Below, piece by piece: positions 38,501-49,479 of a DNA stretch of 64,000 bases; position 1 is the first letter of the stretch, and each line of letters starts with the position of its first letter. The DNA is from Siderastrea siderea (Eukaryota > Cnidaria > Anthozoa > Scleractinia > Rhizangiidae). The position numbers and the translations under genes were made by a program. The notes under the pieces were generated by a model. The model saw only the letters and a program-made list of their open reading frames with translations, did not search any database and had not been told where the DNA came from. The DNA is taken from the NCBI GenBank assembly GCA_964030785.1, contig OZ034968.1, forward strand, positions 32,362,186 through 32,426,185, written 5' to 3'.

Positions 38501-38653
38501 ATTAAGCGCCGCGTTCCTCGTCGCTCATTGGTGTTATTTTATGACCCTGATGATGATGTTATTGTCACTTGTTTGGACGGTTCTGACAAATATCCACCAA
38601 TCAGGGCAAGGGATTGGATTTATCATCAACTACATTCAACTTACAAGTTTTGA
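29535..38653 (+). CDS. 2-oxoglutarate/Fe(II)-dependent dioxygenase (isopenicillin N synthase-like), copy B
   Basis: Seven exons: 29535-29711, 33129-33247, 34211-34280, 34790-34903, 35399-35587, 37836-37946 and 38471-38653. All borders are GT/AG, giving 320 aa. Exon lengths equal those of copy A except exon 3, which is one codon longer (70 against 67 nt). Iron ligands are His205/Asp207 (GEHTDYGGITLL) and His262 (VHRVLIP); the 2OG anchor is RRS (Arg277/Ser279). The N-terminus carries IPVVDFSAM and GFVYITNHGIP. Cytosolic oxidation of an unidentified small molecule is expected. Divergence from copy A, mostly conservative, with a fully preserved active site argues for two functional paralogues. 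The introns house a compound inverted repeat (intron 1) and a tRNA-like array (intron 5). Confidence 0.92.
30690..32455. repeat. Compound inverted repeat, order A-B-A'-B'
   Basis: Block A (about 30690-31020) reappears inverted as A' (about 31555-31945). Block B (about 31036-31545) reappears inverted as B' (about 31955-32455). Shared words are gacgccattttgatttta in A and caaaatggcgtctacat in A'; cactgaagtt and gtgttagtagaggaaattt link B' to B. It lies in intron 1 of dioxygenase B. No complete coding region. Confidence 0.7.
35815..35885 (-). tRNA. tRNA-Thr(GGT)-like unit 1
   Basis: The 71-nt minus-strand unit folds as a cloverleaf: acceptor GGCTTG/CAAGCC, D arm, anticodon arm with GGT, and T loop TTCGAAT. 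Position 33 is C rather than T and there is one change in the T stem, so it is probably a tRNA-derived repeat, not a working tRNA. Confidence 0.45.
36066..36136 (-). tRNA. tRNA-Thr(GGT)-like unit 2
   Basis: Same unit with T33 restored (loop CTGGTAT) and a CCCGG T stem. It is the most canonical of the minus-strand copies. The upper anticodon stem still has an A-C mismatch. Confidence 0.5.
36303..36373 (-). tRNA. tRNA-Thr(GGT)-like unit 3
   Basis: 71-nt copy essentially identical to unit 1 (loop CCGGTAT, D-stem change gtgc). Confidence 0.45.
36558..36628 (-). tRNA. tRNA-Thr(GGT)-like unit 4
   Basis: 71-nt copy with the CTGGTAT loop and CCCGG T stem; the D stem is altered (aagc). Confidence 0.45.
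36804..36838 (-). pseudogene. Truncated tRNA-like unit 5
   Basis: Only the 3' half of the unit (ggcttgccgggattcgaacc to tctgcga) remains. It then joins directly to gagctgggagctgg, so the 5' half is deleted. This is the hinge where the array flips orientation. Confidence 0.6.
37041..37111 (+). tRNA. tRNA-Thr(GGT)-like unit 6, inverted
   Basis: Plus-strand copy: ggcttgttagctcaattgg ... gttcgaatcccggcaagcc. B box intact; loop CCGGTAT. Confidence 0.45.
37288..37358 (+). tRNA. tRNA-Thr(GGT)-like unit 7, inverted
   Basis: Plus-strand copy, as unit 6, but the B box is gtttgaatccc (C to T at a CpG). Confidence 0.45.
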
Positions 38654-39153
38654 AAAGAAAAGGATGACATAGGGAAACAACAACAACCCCGTCATCACTA
38701 AAAAACTTGAATGTCAACAAACTGTTTCCGTGCACAAGTTTAACAATGTCTCGTGGCTTTTACAGACATGCAATATAACTGGTCCTAGACAATTTAGTAA
38801 CTGTAGATCAGAATTTATTAAGACATGTTTTAACATTACTTTGCTTAATTATATTACGCTAGTGAATTAGACAGTGAATTAATTAAAGCAATGATTTTTT
38901 AGTTGAAACAACACAATGAAATTATCAGAACTTTAGCTAGCAGTAGAAGTTAATACGTGTATTAAAATGACATCAAAAGCAAGAAAACAGTCATGTGTGA
39001 GCAAGACAGACTTCTGGTTTTACTCTGAATTTGGGTTGAGAAAGTGACCTAACTTTTTTTTGTTTTTCACAAATTAAGGCTTACTGGCCACCGTAGAGAG
39101 ATTCAAAGGACAGTTTGGAGCATTACCTAGTTGTCAGAGCAAATCAGTTCACT

Positions 39154-39186
39154 CTGATGAAGGGCTAATGCTCAAACTGTCAGCCT
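39154..39186 (+). ncRNA. Decayed hammerhead-like core (Penelope terminal-repeat type)
   Basis: CTGATGA is exact, followed by GGGC-TAAT-GCTC (stem II), then caaactgtcagc where GAAACGTCAGC would be expected, a pattern explained by CpG decay. The flanks ggccaccgtagagagattc and gaatttcgtcatgttggcc are complementary in part, as in Penelope pseudo-LTRs. Confidence 0.4.
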
Positions 39187-39280
39187 TTGAATTTCGTCAT
39201 GTTGGCCAGTTTACGTCAGTTATCAAATCAAAGCAACCACATTGAAATACTTTTGACACTCGATTAAAAACTGCTCAGAA

Positions 39281-39399
39281 GGACTCTCTCCACCGCAGAG
39301 GCTCCTGTTAGTAAACTGAACACCAGTGAAAGAAAAAAGAGGGAAGCGGGAGCGCAGGGAACGGCGCAACTGTAGGAGGCCTCTGCGGAGGAGAGAGTC
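39281..39399. repeat. Fold-back, 119 bp
   Basis: ggactctctccaccgcagag and its inverted copy ctctgcggaggagagagtc bracket a purine-rich loop. Confidence 0.6.
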
Positions 39400-39704
39400 A
39401 AAAGGGCTAAAGATTGCCGATTCAGTAATATGTCAGTTATTTTAACAATTTTAATCGTTAATTAAAAGCAATCTTATTCAGTGGATCCCTGCGATCTTGA
39501 ACGTTCAAGGGAAAGTAATGAAAAACTGTTTGAGATAGCTGGAGTTCTAGAAAGCAAAAGTGGAGTCAAGTTAATTACTTCCCTACTTATTGACAAAACT
39601 GAACCAATATTTATACAAATTTATCAGACATATCAGTGCTACTGTAGAATCCGTTCTATACTGGTCAGCCTTTATGTATAACAGTGGGGTTAGAGGGATT
39701 TGCT

Positions 39705-39737
39705 CTGATAAAGGGCTAATGATCGAAACGACGGCTT
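39705..39737 (+). ncRNA. Second hammerhead-like core, degenerate
   Basis: CTGATAA (one change), GGGCTAATGATC, then GAAAC intact. It shares ggattt-gctctgat-aagggctaatg with the copy 550 bases upstream, so the two may be the repeats of one Penelope-like relic. Confidence 0.35.
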
Positions 39738-40811
39738 TCAATTTCCTACCGGGAGAAAGGGGCGGAAGGTGTACGGGAGGAGGGAAAAGAGGAGGGCAAG
39801 AAGTAGGATTCCCATGGTTGCAGGAAGTGGGAGAAAAAGGGGAAAATTATGCAACATGGCACAATATTTTACAATCAGAAAAGCACAAAGTGGGGATAGC
39901 CAACAAAAATAGGGCACTAACTGGGATTTAAGGGTGTGCGAAGTGGGAAGTTTAAACACCCTCCCCCCACCCCCCACATTCCTGTCTCAGGGCAACATAG
40001 TCTAAATCTCAAGATGGACTAAACAATTCCCTTTTCCTTGCAAGGAAAAATTGGTATGGGTTGCTGTAGGTTAAGACCAGTCTGTGATGCAAAAAATGCA
40101 TTGCAGAGTTGAATACTGTACATTAATGTATATTATCATAATCTGATCGTAATCAACTTATTTTTAAACTAGATGATGAACAATGTAAACCTTTAGTACA
40201 TATCTGAACAGAAGGGACATGTGTAACATGCAGAGGTTTTATGCCTGTCAGAGAAGAAATAAAAAGAATGCCCAATGGGCACCACATCCAGTCTTTATGC
40301 CCACCCCACCTCCCAATAATTATTGAACAAATGTTATTGTCTCAAAATATGAGCCTGCATGATGCAAGATCTTAAAAATGGTGACTCATTATTTCTTCTT
40401 CCTGCTTCCTACCCCTATTACCGTGATATTTTGATTGCCTGACGTCGCTCTCCCACATTCCCGCTCCTCAAATGCATGTTGACCATCATTTCAAATCTGA
40501 GCTGCTTGACTTCGTGATGTAAATTGTGACTATAGGGGGTTTTCAAGGTGGCCATGTTGTTGTTGGAGGTATAAAACAATTTAAACTATTTGCATAAAAA
40601 CTGATAAAACAGAATCTATTTACCAAAGAAGAAACAAGTTATTGTTATACACTTCCAACACGGCCGCCGTGATGTCACGAGAAAACCATGTTTAGTATGA
40701 CTCATCACATGTGTGCTAACTTAACTACGAAAGGTCACAGCTAAGGAAACAAGGACAATATTAAAAGTATCGTAAGGCGCAATTCAACAGTTTATGGTTC
40801 TATCAGTTTCA

Positions 40812-40992
40812 TCTCACCTCCTGTGGAATTCCATGGTTTTTTAGCTACACAAATTAAATCGTACTAAATGCTTGGTGTCCTTAGCTTGTTGAGCAAGATT
40901 CTTGAAAAGTGAATGTTTCACCTCAGAGGACCTTTGTGTTCTAAGCTCATTGCTGCTGATGCCGCTATTTTGATTCACAGGTGCACGCGAAA
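40812..40992 (-). pseudogene. Ghost of dioxygenase exon 1 (third copy)
   Basis: On the minus strand this matches exon 1 of copy A and its 5' flank. Shared words include ctcctgtggaattccatggtt, acacaaat, aatcgtacta, ttgttgagcaag, gttctaagctcattgc and gattcacagg. Internal deletions and frame breaks remove the reading frame, and the start region has lost several bases (gatgccgctattttg for gcaggcgccattttg). No other exon is visible nearby. It is a partial duplication that decayed. Confidence 0.75.
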
Positions 40993-42640
40993 GAACTGGA
41001 ACGAGTTCTATTGATCAATCTCATTCAATCTCATAAATCTCTTGACTTTTTAACCCGCTCACGCACTCACGAAGCCTGAGAATTCTGGGTACGAGTTGAG
41101 ATTTTTTGAGATTATTTAGAAACTTCCAGGATATTTAGAAAAGTTCTAGATATTAAGAAAAAATGAAGTACTTTTTTTCAGCATTTTGTTGGCGTTTAGA
41201 GCTGTTTTACTCAATTGAATGCCAAAAGTAATCTGTTTTAGCAGTTTGCAGGGGAAAACTAGGGTCTTTTGTATATTCCCGTCCACCAGCGGACGGGAAA
41301 TTCGGATTGGTCGAGAGCTGTTAGACGATCTCTCGCATTTCTCCCAAGGGAAACCTTCGTTCAATAATTTCGGCCTTCATGGCATGTACATGGAATAGAG
41401 TCGGAGCATCGATAAAGCGTTAAATCGAAAAGTTATTCTAAGGAAAGAGCAAAAAGATGGCTGTGAAAGAACTCCTTGTTGGAACAGATTTAGGGCAATT
41501 CTACTCACAGGTTTCGGAAAAGTTTAATGTTTACATATCCGGGTTACAAATCATTTACAGTTTCGCCACCGGAAAGGAACAAACACGATCTTAAAACACT
41601 AGTATGGTTGTTATTTCGCCACTGAAGTTTATCCCTTTCTTGTGGATCCTCACTGTCGAAGACTCCTTTGTTTCTCTCCAGACCAGAGAAAAAGAAATTG
41701 AAAAGCTTGACATCGTTCCTAGACGGCGAGCAGTCGTATTATTTTGTTCATATTCTACGTGCGAGCGAAAACTTTGTAAGCTTTGTCGCTCGCTAGGTTG
41801 AGCTTCGAGAGACTGTTCGCAATCTACAGCGTTCCATTTTTCCTTCTACGGGATTGACAAACTCCATTCAAAAGATTACTGGATTCCACAATGTCCAAAC
41901 CAATTTGCGTTGAAAGTTCTGCCATCGTTTCGCTAATGAGCTTTGCGCTGTGAAGGTTTAAATAATTTTCCGTTGAGACGTTTCAAATTACAGTTTTCTG
42001 TAGGTGATAAAAGTAGGCGGCGTTCAAAAAACCCTAGTTCTCCGGCAGGCGTTATTTTCTCGCGGCTCACGCTGCAAAACTTAACCATCACATACAATAC
42101 CGCGAGCTACGCAGGCTATTTTTGTCAATGTTCAGTGAAGGGTTTTTGCTCCGTTTTACATGTGGTAAAATGTCCATGAAAGCACATCCTCTTTACCTGA
42201 AGCCTCAAAAAAGGTGGTTAGCTGGCGTTTAGGTTCGAGGGAAGTCCGCCATTTTCACCAGCATGTAAACGTGCGCGGCTATTGAGACACTTCGAACATT
42301 TACATGAAACGTGGTGCGATGGACGTCGTACGGTGACGTGACTCCTTGACCATCAAAATTGTCTCGCATGAGTACGGTGAACCGCTCTGCGGGCCTTCGG
42401 CCTGCAAAGGAGCTTCGCTATGAATATTGTGCGTAAAACAAATTAATAAAATAACGAGGGTTGCGCACAGCCTTACATCCGCTACATAGGGAAGACAAAG
42501 CTTCTCCTTTTAATCTTTTGTTGTTGTTGTTGTTGTTGTTGTTGAAACCAGAGTTTGTTAACTTCTAGACTTCTCTGGTTTGTAATTAGTATTTTTTCTT
42601 TTTTAGTTGATGTAAATGGTTCTTGTTTAACACAACCGCA
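40993..42640. other. Intergenic region, no supported gene
   Basis: Open frames up to 78 codons show no recognised domain. (TTG)n precedes the SINE at 42522-42544. Confidence 0.45.
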
Positions 42641-42649
42641 CCAGCTTTT

Positions 42650-42915
42650 GGGGAGCAGGGATGGCGCAGTGGTGAGAGCACTCGCCTCCCGGACTCGGCG
42701 TCATATGTGGGTTGAGTTTATTGTTGGTTCTCGTTCTTGCTCCGAGAGGCTTTTCCCCCGATACTCCAGTTTTCCCCTCTGCTCAAAAAATTCCAATTCA
42801 ATCTTGGTGGTGTTCCCAATTTTGACACCTAAATTGAGTCCTTTATTTTTGTTTATTTTATTTTTCATTGCCTTTTTCTACACCGTGTCAAAATAAATGT
42901 TGTTGTTGCTATTAC
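42650..42915 (+). mobile_element. tRNA-derived SINE
   Basis: Starts with a Pol III A-box-like tggcgcagtggtgagagc followed by actcgcctccc. A degenerate B box (gggttgagttt) lies about 45 bases on. The body is pyrimidine-rich and the tail is gtcaaaataaatgttgttg, i.e. (GTT)n. A/B-box spacing and tail fit a tRNA-headed SINE. Confidence 0.6.
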
Positions 42916-43607
42916 TGATTTTCGCAGCTCGCTGGTTTTACAACCTTCTGCCAGTTAAAAGGATATAATTGCTTCAACATTTCTATCCCCTCTCTAGGAA
43001 CAGAAATGTTAAACGAGCCAAATCTGACCTTGGACAGCGGTTGCTTTACAAGTCTGGCAGGAAAAGAGTGATACAGTCGGTAGTTGATGAAAAAAATCCA
43101 CGGCTCGTAACAAGCACGCATCATTGTACCACGATAATTGTAAAAAAACGGATTCCAAGACTTTTCTGAATTAAAAATGTACTAGTCTCTTGAAGTGCGT
43201 CTTCCACGCTTAAGCCTGCTGCCTGAAATGTAGCTTTGAATTCCTCAAGAGAAATTTTGCCAAAGTTTCCACCACCGTCTATGCCAAAGTCAACATCATG
43301 ATCCCAAGGGAGTGGGCCTGGAATTCCCCGCAGGGGACCCCACAAGGAGCCGTATATCAACCAATGTTCGATCCCCATTTTGTCCAATACAACATGTGTT
43401 TGGTTGGCAATGTATATAAGTGGCGCAGTGTAATTTTTGGAGTAAATGCATTTACGAGGAGAGACGGCCCAAGATGTCAGACTGTTACCAGTGTAATATG
43501 AATAGTCTACGAAACTGGCTCCAATGTAGATGAGAACCACTGACAGCAAGGTCAACAAAGGTACTTTTTTTAATAACTGCGCATATATTGCGTCGGCTGC
43601 ACGTCAT
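42912..43607 (-). pseudogene. LicD/fukutin-like nucleotidyltransferase, frame broken
   Basis: An open frame at 43121-43558 has an N-terminal hydrophobic anchor (LLTLLSVVLIYIGASF) and the LicD core HWLIYGSLWGPLRG...PWDHDVDFGID, with the paired aspartates that bind the metal-nucleotide. The C-terminal part (IEMLKQLYPFNWQKV, 42912-43124) is in the next frame. The shift falls at the seven-base homopolymer 43142-43148. An ATG at 43607 would add a basic N-terminus but is out of frame at another seven-base run (43565-43571). LicD proteins transfer phosphocholine or ribitol-phosphate to glycans, usually in the Golgi. Single-exon structure. Breaks only at homopolymers leave consensus error as likely as a true pseudogene. 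Confidence 0.65.
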
Positions 43608-43619
43608 GGTAAGGGTCCT

Positions 43620-46270
43620 TAACAAGAAAAAACAGTACAAAAAGATAATTAACTTAAGCTAACTATACGTCACAGATTTGCTCGTGGTGATCTGTGGTAA
43701 ATTACTACCGCTGGGTACAGAAGCTCATCTTATTTTTTCTGCGAGCAAGAGAGAGCGCAAATACTCTATTGCGAACTGCTGGGATTGGTAAATCCAAAGT
43801 TTTGTGTTTCACTTCCCCACCGACGTAGCACCACAGTTTCTTTAGAAACTAACCCCATTGCAGTGGTTTCAGCAACTTCCACAAGAGCCAAAAAATTGAG
43901 TGGAGAAAAGCAATAAGATGTCTCGCAGAGACCGATTTATTGTATGGAAAGGAGGTTCTCTGCTCTTGAACTAAGGAGACCCGTCCTAGTTGCTTTTGAA
44001 GTTGAATTTCGTTCCTTCACTTTTTAATGAGCCCCATGGCTGCCCCCCCTCCCCTCCCATAAAGGTAGTACTCTCTATATTCGGCTTTATTATTCAACAA
44101 ATTGTCACTATGCCCATATATGGTAAGGAAGCCCTCAATATCTGTCATCTGTACATGACAGATATCCTGCGATATACGTAAATGACCATATTTGGAAGTG
44201 CACCGCAGATTTTCTTTCATTGCTTGTTTGGCGGCCATTTTGAAAAGCGAGGCAGTTTTACCAATGTTCTCCGGAAATTTTAACTCCCTGGAAGAAACTT
44301 TCCACGATTAAATGCTCTCAAAAAGTCAACAAGTATTTGCTTCAGCTCACAAAGATATCCAGAGGTTGACTTGGAATTTTCATAGTGAGAACTAAACCAA
44401 GAAAATGCTATTGCGAACGAAGCAGCACACTTGCTCACGGAAAGTTGTAAAGACTAATATTCTCGGTAAGGTAGCAATATTTTTTTACTTTGTCTTGTCA
44501 TTTCCAAACATGAGTTTGTAAATAAGTCTTTTTAAGTGAACGGTAGTAAACTTCGATTTCTTGAAGTTCCGTTTTGATTTTTATTATGTGTTGCTAGCTT
44601 TTAGCGTTTTCATCAGAGAGCCGTAGTTTTTCTCGTTCTGAAAATGGTAGTCGATGGGAATTTGTTGAATAATAAAACAATTATCCTGCGAAATCTTGCG
44701 GAATATCCCCTGATTTAGCCAACTCGGCCTACGGCCTCGTCGGCTAAGTATTAGGTGATATTCCGCGCGATTTCGCAGGATAATTGTTAAATATATGGAC
44801 AGGCTCCGCCCGAAAGGGGTACCTTTTTGTTCTTCCAGTATACAAAAGGGTAGGGAGATTTGTTGTTTTAGTATTTTAAGAGGTCGCCAAAATATATTTT
44901 AAACTAAACGGGATATCACCTTAATCTAAATACTATCAAGGGTTGCAGAATGTTGGCGGAAATAAAACGCAAAAAGTATACGAAAGCTTGAGGCATTTGA
45001 GTGACTAAAATCCCGTGATAATGTTACTGATTTTCAGGCCCAGTTTTGAGGTAGCCACTGTTGTTCTAGGTATTTGGAAGGGGTACCGTTTCGTTCATAG
45101 CTAGTACATTAGAAGCGACAAGAGGTCTGCACGGGCGTTATACATTTTGGTACATTTTTTGCCGTCCTCTTCAAAACAACAACATAGAAGACACCTATAT
45201 GAAAGCTGTTGAGAAGTACTTTCCTGTGGTGCTATTTACAATACAATACAAGGTAATACAGTACAAGGTGTAAAGGAAATGCCTCTTTCTGGGGGGCAAA
45301 GGAGCTCTTCCCCAGAAAGGCTCTTCAATTGTCCTTCATCAGCTGGCTGAATGTAACAATTTTTTAACCTTCTTGGTTGGGCCGAAACAGTATTGCAACT
45401 CGTGGGCCAGGGTGGCTGCAATATTGTTGTGTTTTGCCATTATGTTTGTTGCCATTATGTTTGTGGGTTGCCACTTCCCTTAGCCTCTCTATTAATTATC
45501 AAAGATTCATTGAAAGATAGAAAGGATCTATAACTGCGTTCTATAAGATTGAGGGATTCTGCAGTCAGAAAGTTTAGTTCCCTCATGTTAGACATCAACA
45601 GCTGAAGTGTTCGATAACTTCTGAAATCTATACTTGATATAGAGTACTTACTAATACAAAGGCAACTCTAAGAATTCTAAAAGTTCTAAAATATAATAGG
45701 AGTTTGGTTAAAGGAAGGGTAGGAAATGTCTAGAATCTAGCTATAAAGAGTAGCTAGAATGTCCAAAAAATTAACTCTATATGTTCTAAAATTAAACTCC
45801 TTAAGTTCAAAACCTGTGTTGATTTAACAGTAGACTCTAAAATGTCTGGAATCTTAATTATAAGTTCTTGTTTGTATAGATTGAGTGTCTAATAAAGCTC
45901 TAAAAGTTTTAATAATTATAAAGTTCAAACACATATGACAAATTCTAAAACTTTACATATTAGACTAAATACAGAGGAGATATAGATGGCTCTAACAAGC
46001 AGCTCTTTGACTGACTTCATATTGATAACGACCGCTTTTAGTAGAGAACAATTCTGGAATAATGCTATATAATTCAGAGTATATCTTCTGAAGTCCACAT
46101 TTTAAACCAAGCCTTGTTACATTGGGTTCACCAAACACTGACCAAATGAAGAAGCACATTTATGTTGAAACCCATTTATCGAGCCTTCATTAAGCTTTTT
46201 CATAAGTTATTTGGCATCCTATTTTCCACTTTATACTTCACGCCTCGATTAGCTCATGCTACTTGCGGGC
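43620..46270. other. Intergenic region, no supported gene
   Basis: Contains the fold-back at 44677-44788 and, at 45640-45970, a low-complexity stretch in which ttctaaaa/agttctaaa recurs irregularly. No coding region recognised. Confidence 0.45.
44677..44788. repeat. MITE-like fold-back
   Basis: aacaattatcctgcgaaatc...ggaatatc is matched in reverse by gatattcc...gatttcgcaggataattgtt, with the GC hairpin ggcctacggcc near the centre. A related half-copy lies at 49168-49250. Confidence 0.7.
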
Positions 46271-46289
46271 TCTGGGTAATTTGTGGAAT

Positions 46290-47612
46290 TTAGTGACAGT
46301 GCTCATTAAAGATGACGACGGAAAATGACGGTTTTCTCAGCAGATAATCGAAGATTGCACCGTTCCAGAGCCGAAAGGACTTTTTGCCAGTTAAACTGAG
46401 GAGTTCTTGAGATGTGCTACCACCGTGGTATAGTTTGTCTGCTATCTTAGCACACATTCTTCTTGAAGAAGATCGCCCAGAAAACGGCACATTAATTCCT
46501 CAAGGGCTGTCTCGGAGCCTGGGATGCCCATGGCTCAACGTGTATAGACACGGACTCCTCAGCAAGCAATCTTCTGAAGGGCGGAGTCAACGTCAGTTAT
46601 AAGTGACGGTTGAGGTTTGCTGTAACGGCCGACCTCTGTAAAGGCCGTATAATGAGACGGAAGTCGCCATGTCCCTTTTTTACCAGAAAGAAAGAATATT
46701 CGAGTATTCTACGACCAACTTTAGATCCTCAGGGCGGCGGAAGACGCCTTGGGCTTCAAGCTCGTTCATCGAATTTGCTTTGGAGTTAGTCGAGTTGATC
46801 AGGCGAGTACTGGACGCGGCCTTTGCGTTGAGAAGGTTCCACTGGGCCCATGTTCACAATTCCTTCCGACGAACCAGTAGCACCATTGTAAACAGGGACG
46901 CGGGGGTCAAAGACGACTTGGAACTCTTTTAGAAGTGAAGCGAAGGAGGCTTTCTCAGAGTGGGACAGTATACCATCAGGGTCGATGCGGACGGTCTCTG
47001 CAGGGAGAAGGTTAGGTGGGGTGAGCTTGGATGGAGAAGATGACCAAAATTAGATGGGAATAGATTCGGGAGAACTATCACAGACAGTGACCCGAGCCTG
47101 ACAGAAGAGGTCGTTCTTACGTATTAGTAGGGGTTCCTCTGTGTCGTTAAGGGGACTCAGTTTACCACCAACGGCTTGAATGATGTCAGGATGAGGTCAG
47201 ACGCGAGTAGACTTGAGGTAGCTTGATGAGATGGCAAGTGGTGAGTCTTTAAGTAATTCGGGAGGGGGGGCAGTATATATAGGAACCCTCCTGGCCAAAC
47301 AGTGGTATTCACGTTAGGTGCACGCAGGAGGTGACAAGCTCTGACAGCGTGATGGGACTGAGGGGGCTGAGAATATCCATAGGAGACTACGTCAGTCTCG
47401 GCAATAATGATCTTGTAAGTAGCAGGCCGGACAGCGATGTCACCGATGGTCATGAAGGGAGTCCCAGCGAAAATATCTACGTCAAGGTCTTCCACAACGA
47501 GGGCTTCTAGTGTGAGGGGTCTTCCACGATGTGTCAGAGATAGACGGATCTCACCAAGAACGTTAACGGACAACGGAGTGAGGCCATCAGCTTGCATAGC
47601 CGTTTGGGAATA
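46290..47612 (-). mobile_element. Decayed Ty3/gypsy-type pol fragment
   Basis: On the minus strand 47157-47654 encodes an aspartic-protease/linker-like segment (LVVEDLDVDIFAGTPFM). Further 3', broken frames read FDPRVPVYNGATG, VNMGPVEPSQRKGR and FRRPEDLK, the start of a gypsy reverse transcriptase. Near 46450 [11 protein letters not shown] corresponds to the RT motif with the catalytic aspartates, one changed to Lys. Numerous stops and shifts make it dead. A LINE has inserted at about 47613, removing its upstream part. Confidence 0.6.
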
Positions 47613-49000
47613 TTTCAAAGATATATTGTCTGACTTCATTTCTGCATCTCGCAAGAATTATAGCTGTGAGAGCACACTGCTGCGTCTAACAGAAGATTGG
47701 AGGGCTGGCTTAGATAATAAGGAAGTGGTTGCTGTGATATCTTTAGATCTTTCCAAGGCCTTCGATTGTGTACCACACGATTTGCTGTTAGCTAAGCTGA
47801 AGGCGTATGGAGTGGCCGAACACGGCGTTGCTCTGTTGCGAAATTATCTAACTGGAAGGTCACAGAGAGTTAAAGTAGGCGACAAGTTTTCTTCTTGGAT
47901 GCCTGTTATAAAAGGGGTACCCCAGGGATCCGTCCTTGGACCCCTTTTCTTCAATGTGTTTATGAATGATCTCTTTTACTTCCTGAGAGGAGTATGTATC
48001 AATGCTTATGCTGACGATGAACAGATTTTTGACTCGGATAAAGAGCCAGTGAAATTAGTAACGAGACTTCAATGCTAACTTCTCGAAGCTGACCACTGGT
48101 TTGGTATGAATGGTATGATTACTAATCCTGATAAATACCAAGCAATGATTTTAGGGAATACGAACTATACCTTTAGTTTTAAAGTGAATGACATCAATAT
48201 TCCGGTAAAAGATAACATTGACCTCTTAAGGGGTGAACATTGACAAGAATCTGCAGTTCAACAGTCATGTAAAGAATATTTGTACTAAGGCCAACAATCA
48301 AGTTAATGTAATTTCTCGCTTTCGAAAAATAGTACCGACAGCTGTGAAATGTGAACTTTACAAGGCCTTTATTGTTCCATATTTTAGATATTGTTCGGCA
48401 GTTTGGCATTTTTGTGGGGCTCGAAATAGAGACAAATTTGAGAATCTTAACAAAAGGGCGCTCAGGATTGTTCCAGACGAGAAGTCTCTGCGCTACCAGG
48501 AGCTACTAAACAAGTTTAATTCTAGTGATCTGTATAGTATCAGATGCCAAGACATGATGACAACAGTTTTTAAGACAATCCAGTTCGAAACGATGCCAAA
48601 GTACATGCGTGATCTCTTTCAAATGAGAAATACTGAACGCAACTTACGAGGATCAAGGAAACGTGTTATCCCATACGTTAACACAACCACTTGTGGTCTT
48701 CATTCCTTCAGATACACTACTGCAAACATGTGGAACAAACTAACAGAGGACCTGAGGTCACTAACGTCCTTGAATGAGTTCAAAACTAAAATATGGCAAA
48801 TTTCTTTCGAACATCAATGCAATTGTTACCTATGTAAATAGTAATTTAATGTACTGTATATAATATATGATTTTATTTTTATTATTAATACTATTTTATT
48901 TATTTATTCATTAATTTTTTTTTCTTCGTCTTTTCTTTCTCGGAGAAATTAGCTATACAGCTACCCTTGTAAATCCGAGGTGAAATAAAGGTGATGTTGT
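47613..49000 (+). mobile_element. 5'-truncated non-LTR retrotransposon (CR1/L2-like)
   Basis: The plus frame reads ISLDLSKAFDCVPHDLL (RT motif A), VPQGSVLGPLFF (motif B) and AYADDEQIF (catalytic motif C) up to about 48078. It then crosses one stop and one shift and continues through the thumb/C-terminal region (FIVPYFRYCSAVWHFCG ... ANMWNKL) to a stop at 48841. The 3' end has ccttgtaaatccgaggtgaa and a (GTT)n-like tail near 49000. No endonuclease half. Dead copy in a gypsy relic. Confidence 0.8.
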
Positions 49001-49167
49001 TGTTGGGAGCTTTTGGTAATCATAGTGTCAATGGCCTTCACAAGAGAGGCTCTCATCATGTTAGTCTCTGCGCAATATCAATTGTGAGAGTTAAGGGATG
49101 GTGACAGTAAAAGGCATGAAAAAACGAGACTGGGAAACATTCACACCGCGGGAAACAGCGTAAAATT

Positions 49168-49250
49168 TAACAATTGTTCGCCTAAGGTGAAGTGAATATT
49201 GTGGAAAATATTCCAAAATATTCGCTGAGCCTGAGGAGAATAATTGTTTT
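49168..49250. repeat. Partial fold-back
   Basis: aacaattgttcgcct...gaatattgtgg and its inverted partner aatattcgctgagcc...aataattgtt. Related to the element at 44677-44788. Confidence 0.45.
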
Positions 49251-49378
49251 AGTATAATTGCTCAGGGCTTATCAGAGCAAATGCATTTTCTTTTTTCTTT
49301 TCGCGAGAAACATCAAAAATCGCCCGGTGGCCATTTTGAAAATTAGTGCTTCAGTATTCTAATCACCTCAGTAGTTAT

Positions 49379-49433
49379 AGAGTTGGGGGTACCAGATCAT
49401 TTTGAAAATGATCTGCTACCAAACCCAACTCTA
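49379..49433. repeat. Perfect-ended hairpin
   Basis: agagttgggg...gatcatttt and aaaatgatc...cccaactct pair around a four-base centre. It lies immediately outside the tandem repeats that start the Polinton-like region, so it could be host DNA or part of the element terminus. Confidence 0.5.
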
Positions 49434-49479
49434 TATCTACTTTCCATCTGATGGTATTATTTTATGGTAATAATTTAAT

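Larger units (their letters stand above)
38654..40810. other. Intergenic region with small repeats
   Basis: This is the 3' flank of dioxygenase B. It contains two hammerhead-like remnants, a fold-back at 39281-39399, and a purine-rich block at 39750-39960 that shares gggaagtttaaac with 21045-21060. No gene is supported. Confidence 0.5.

Noticed and set aside
47437..47600. N-terminal extension of the LINE reverse transcriptase frame
   Set aside because: This part is antisense to the gypsy protease segment; the LINE begins only at about 47613.
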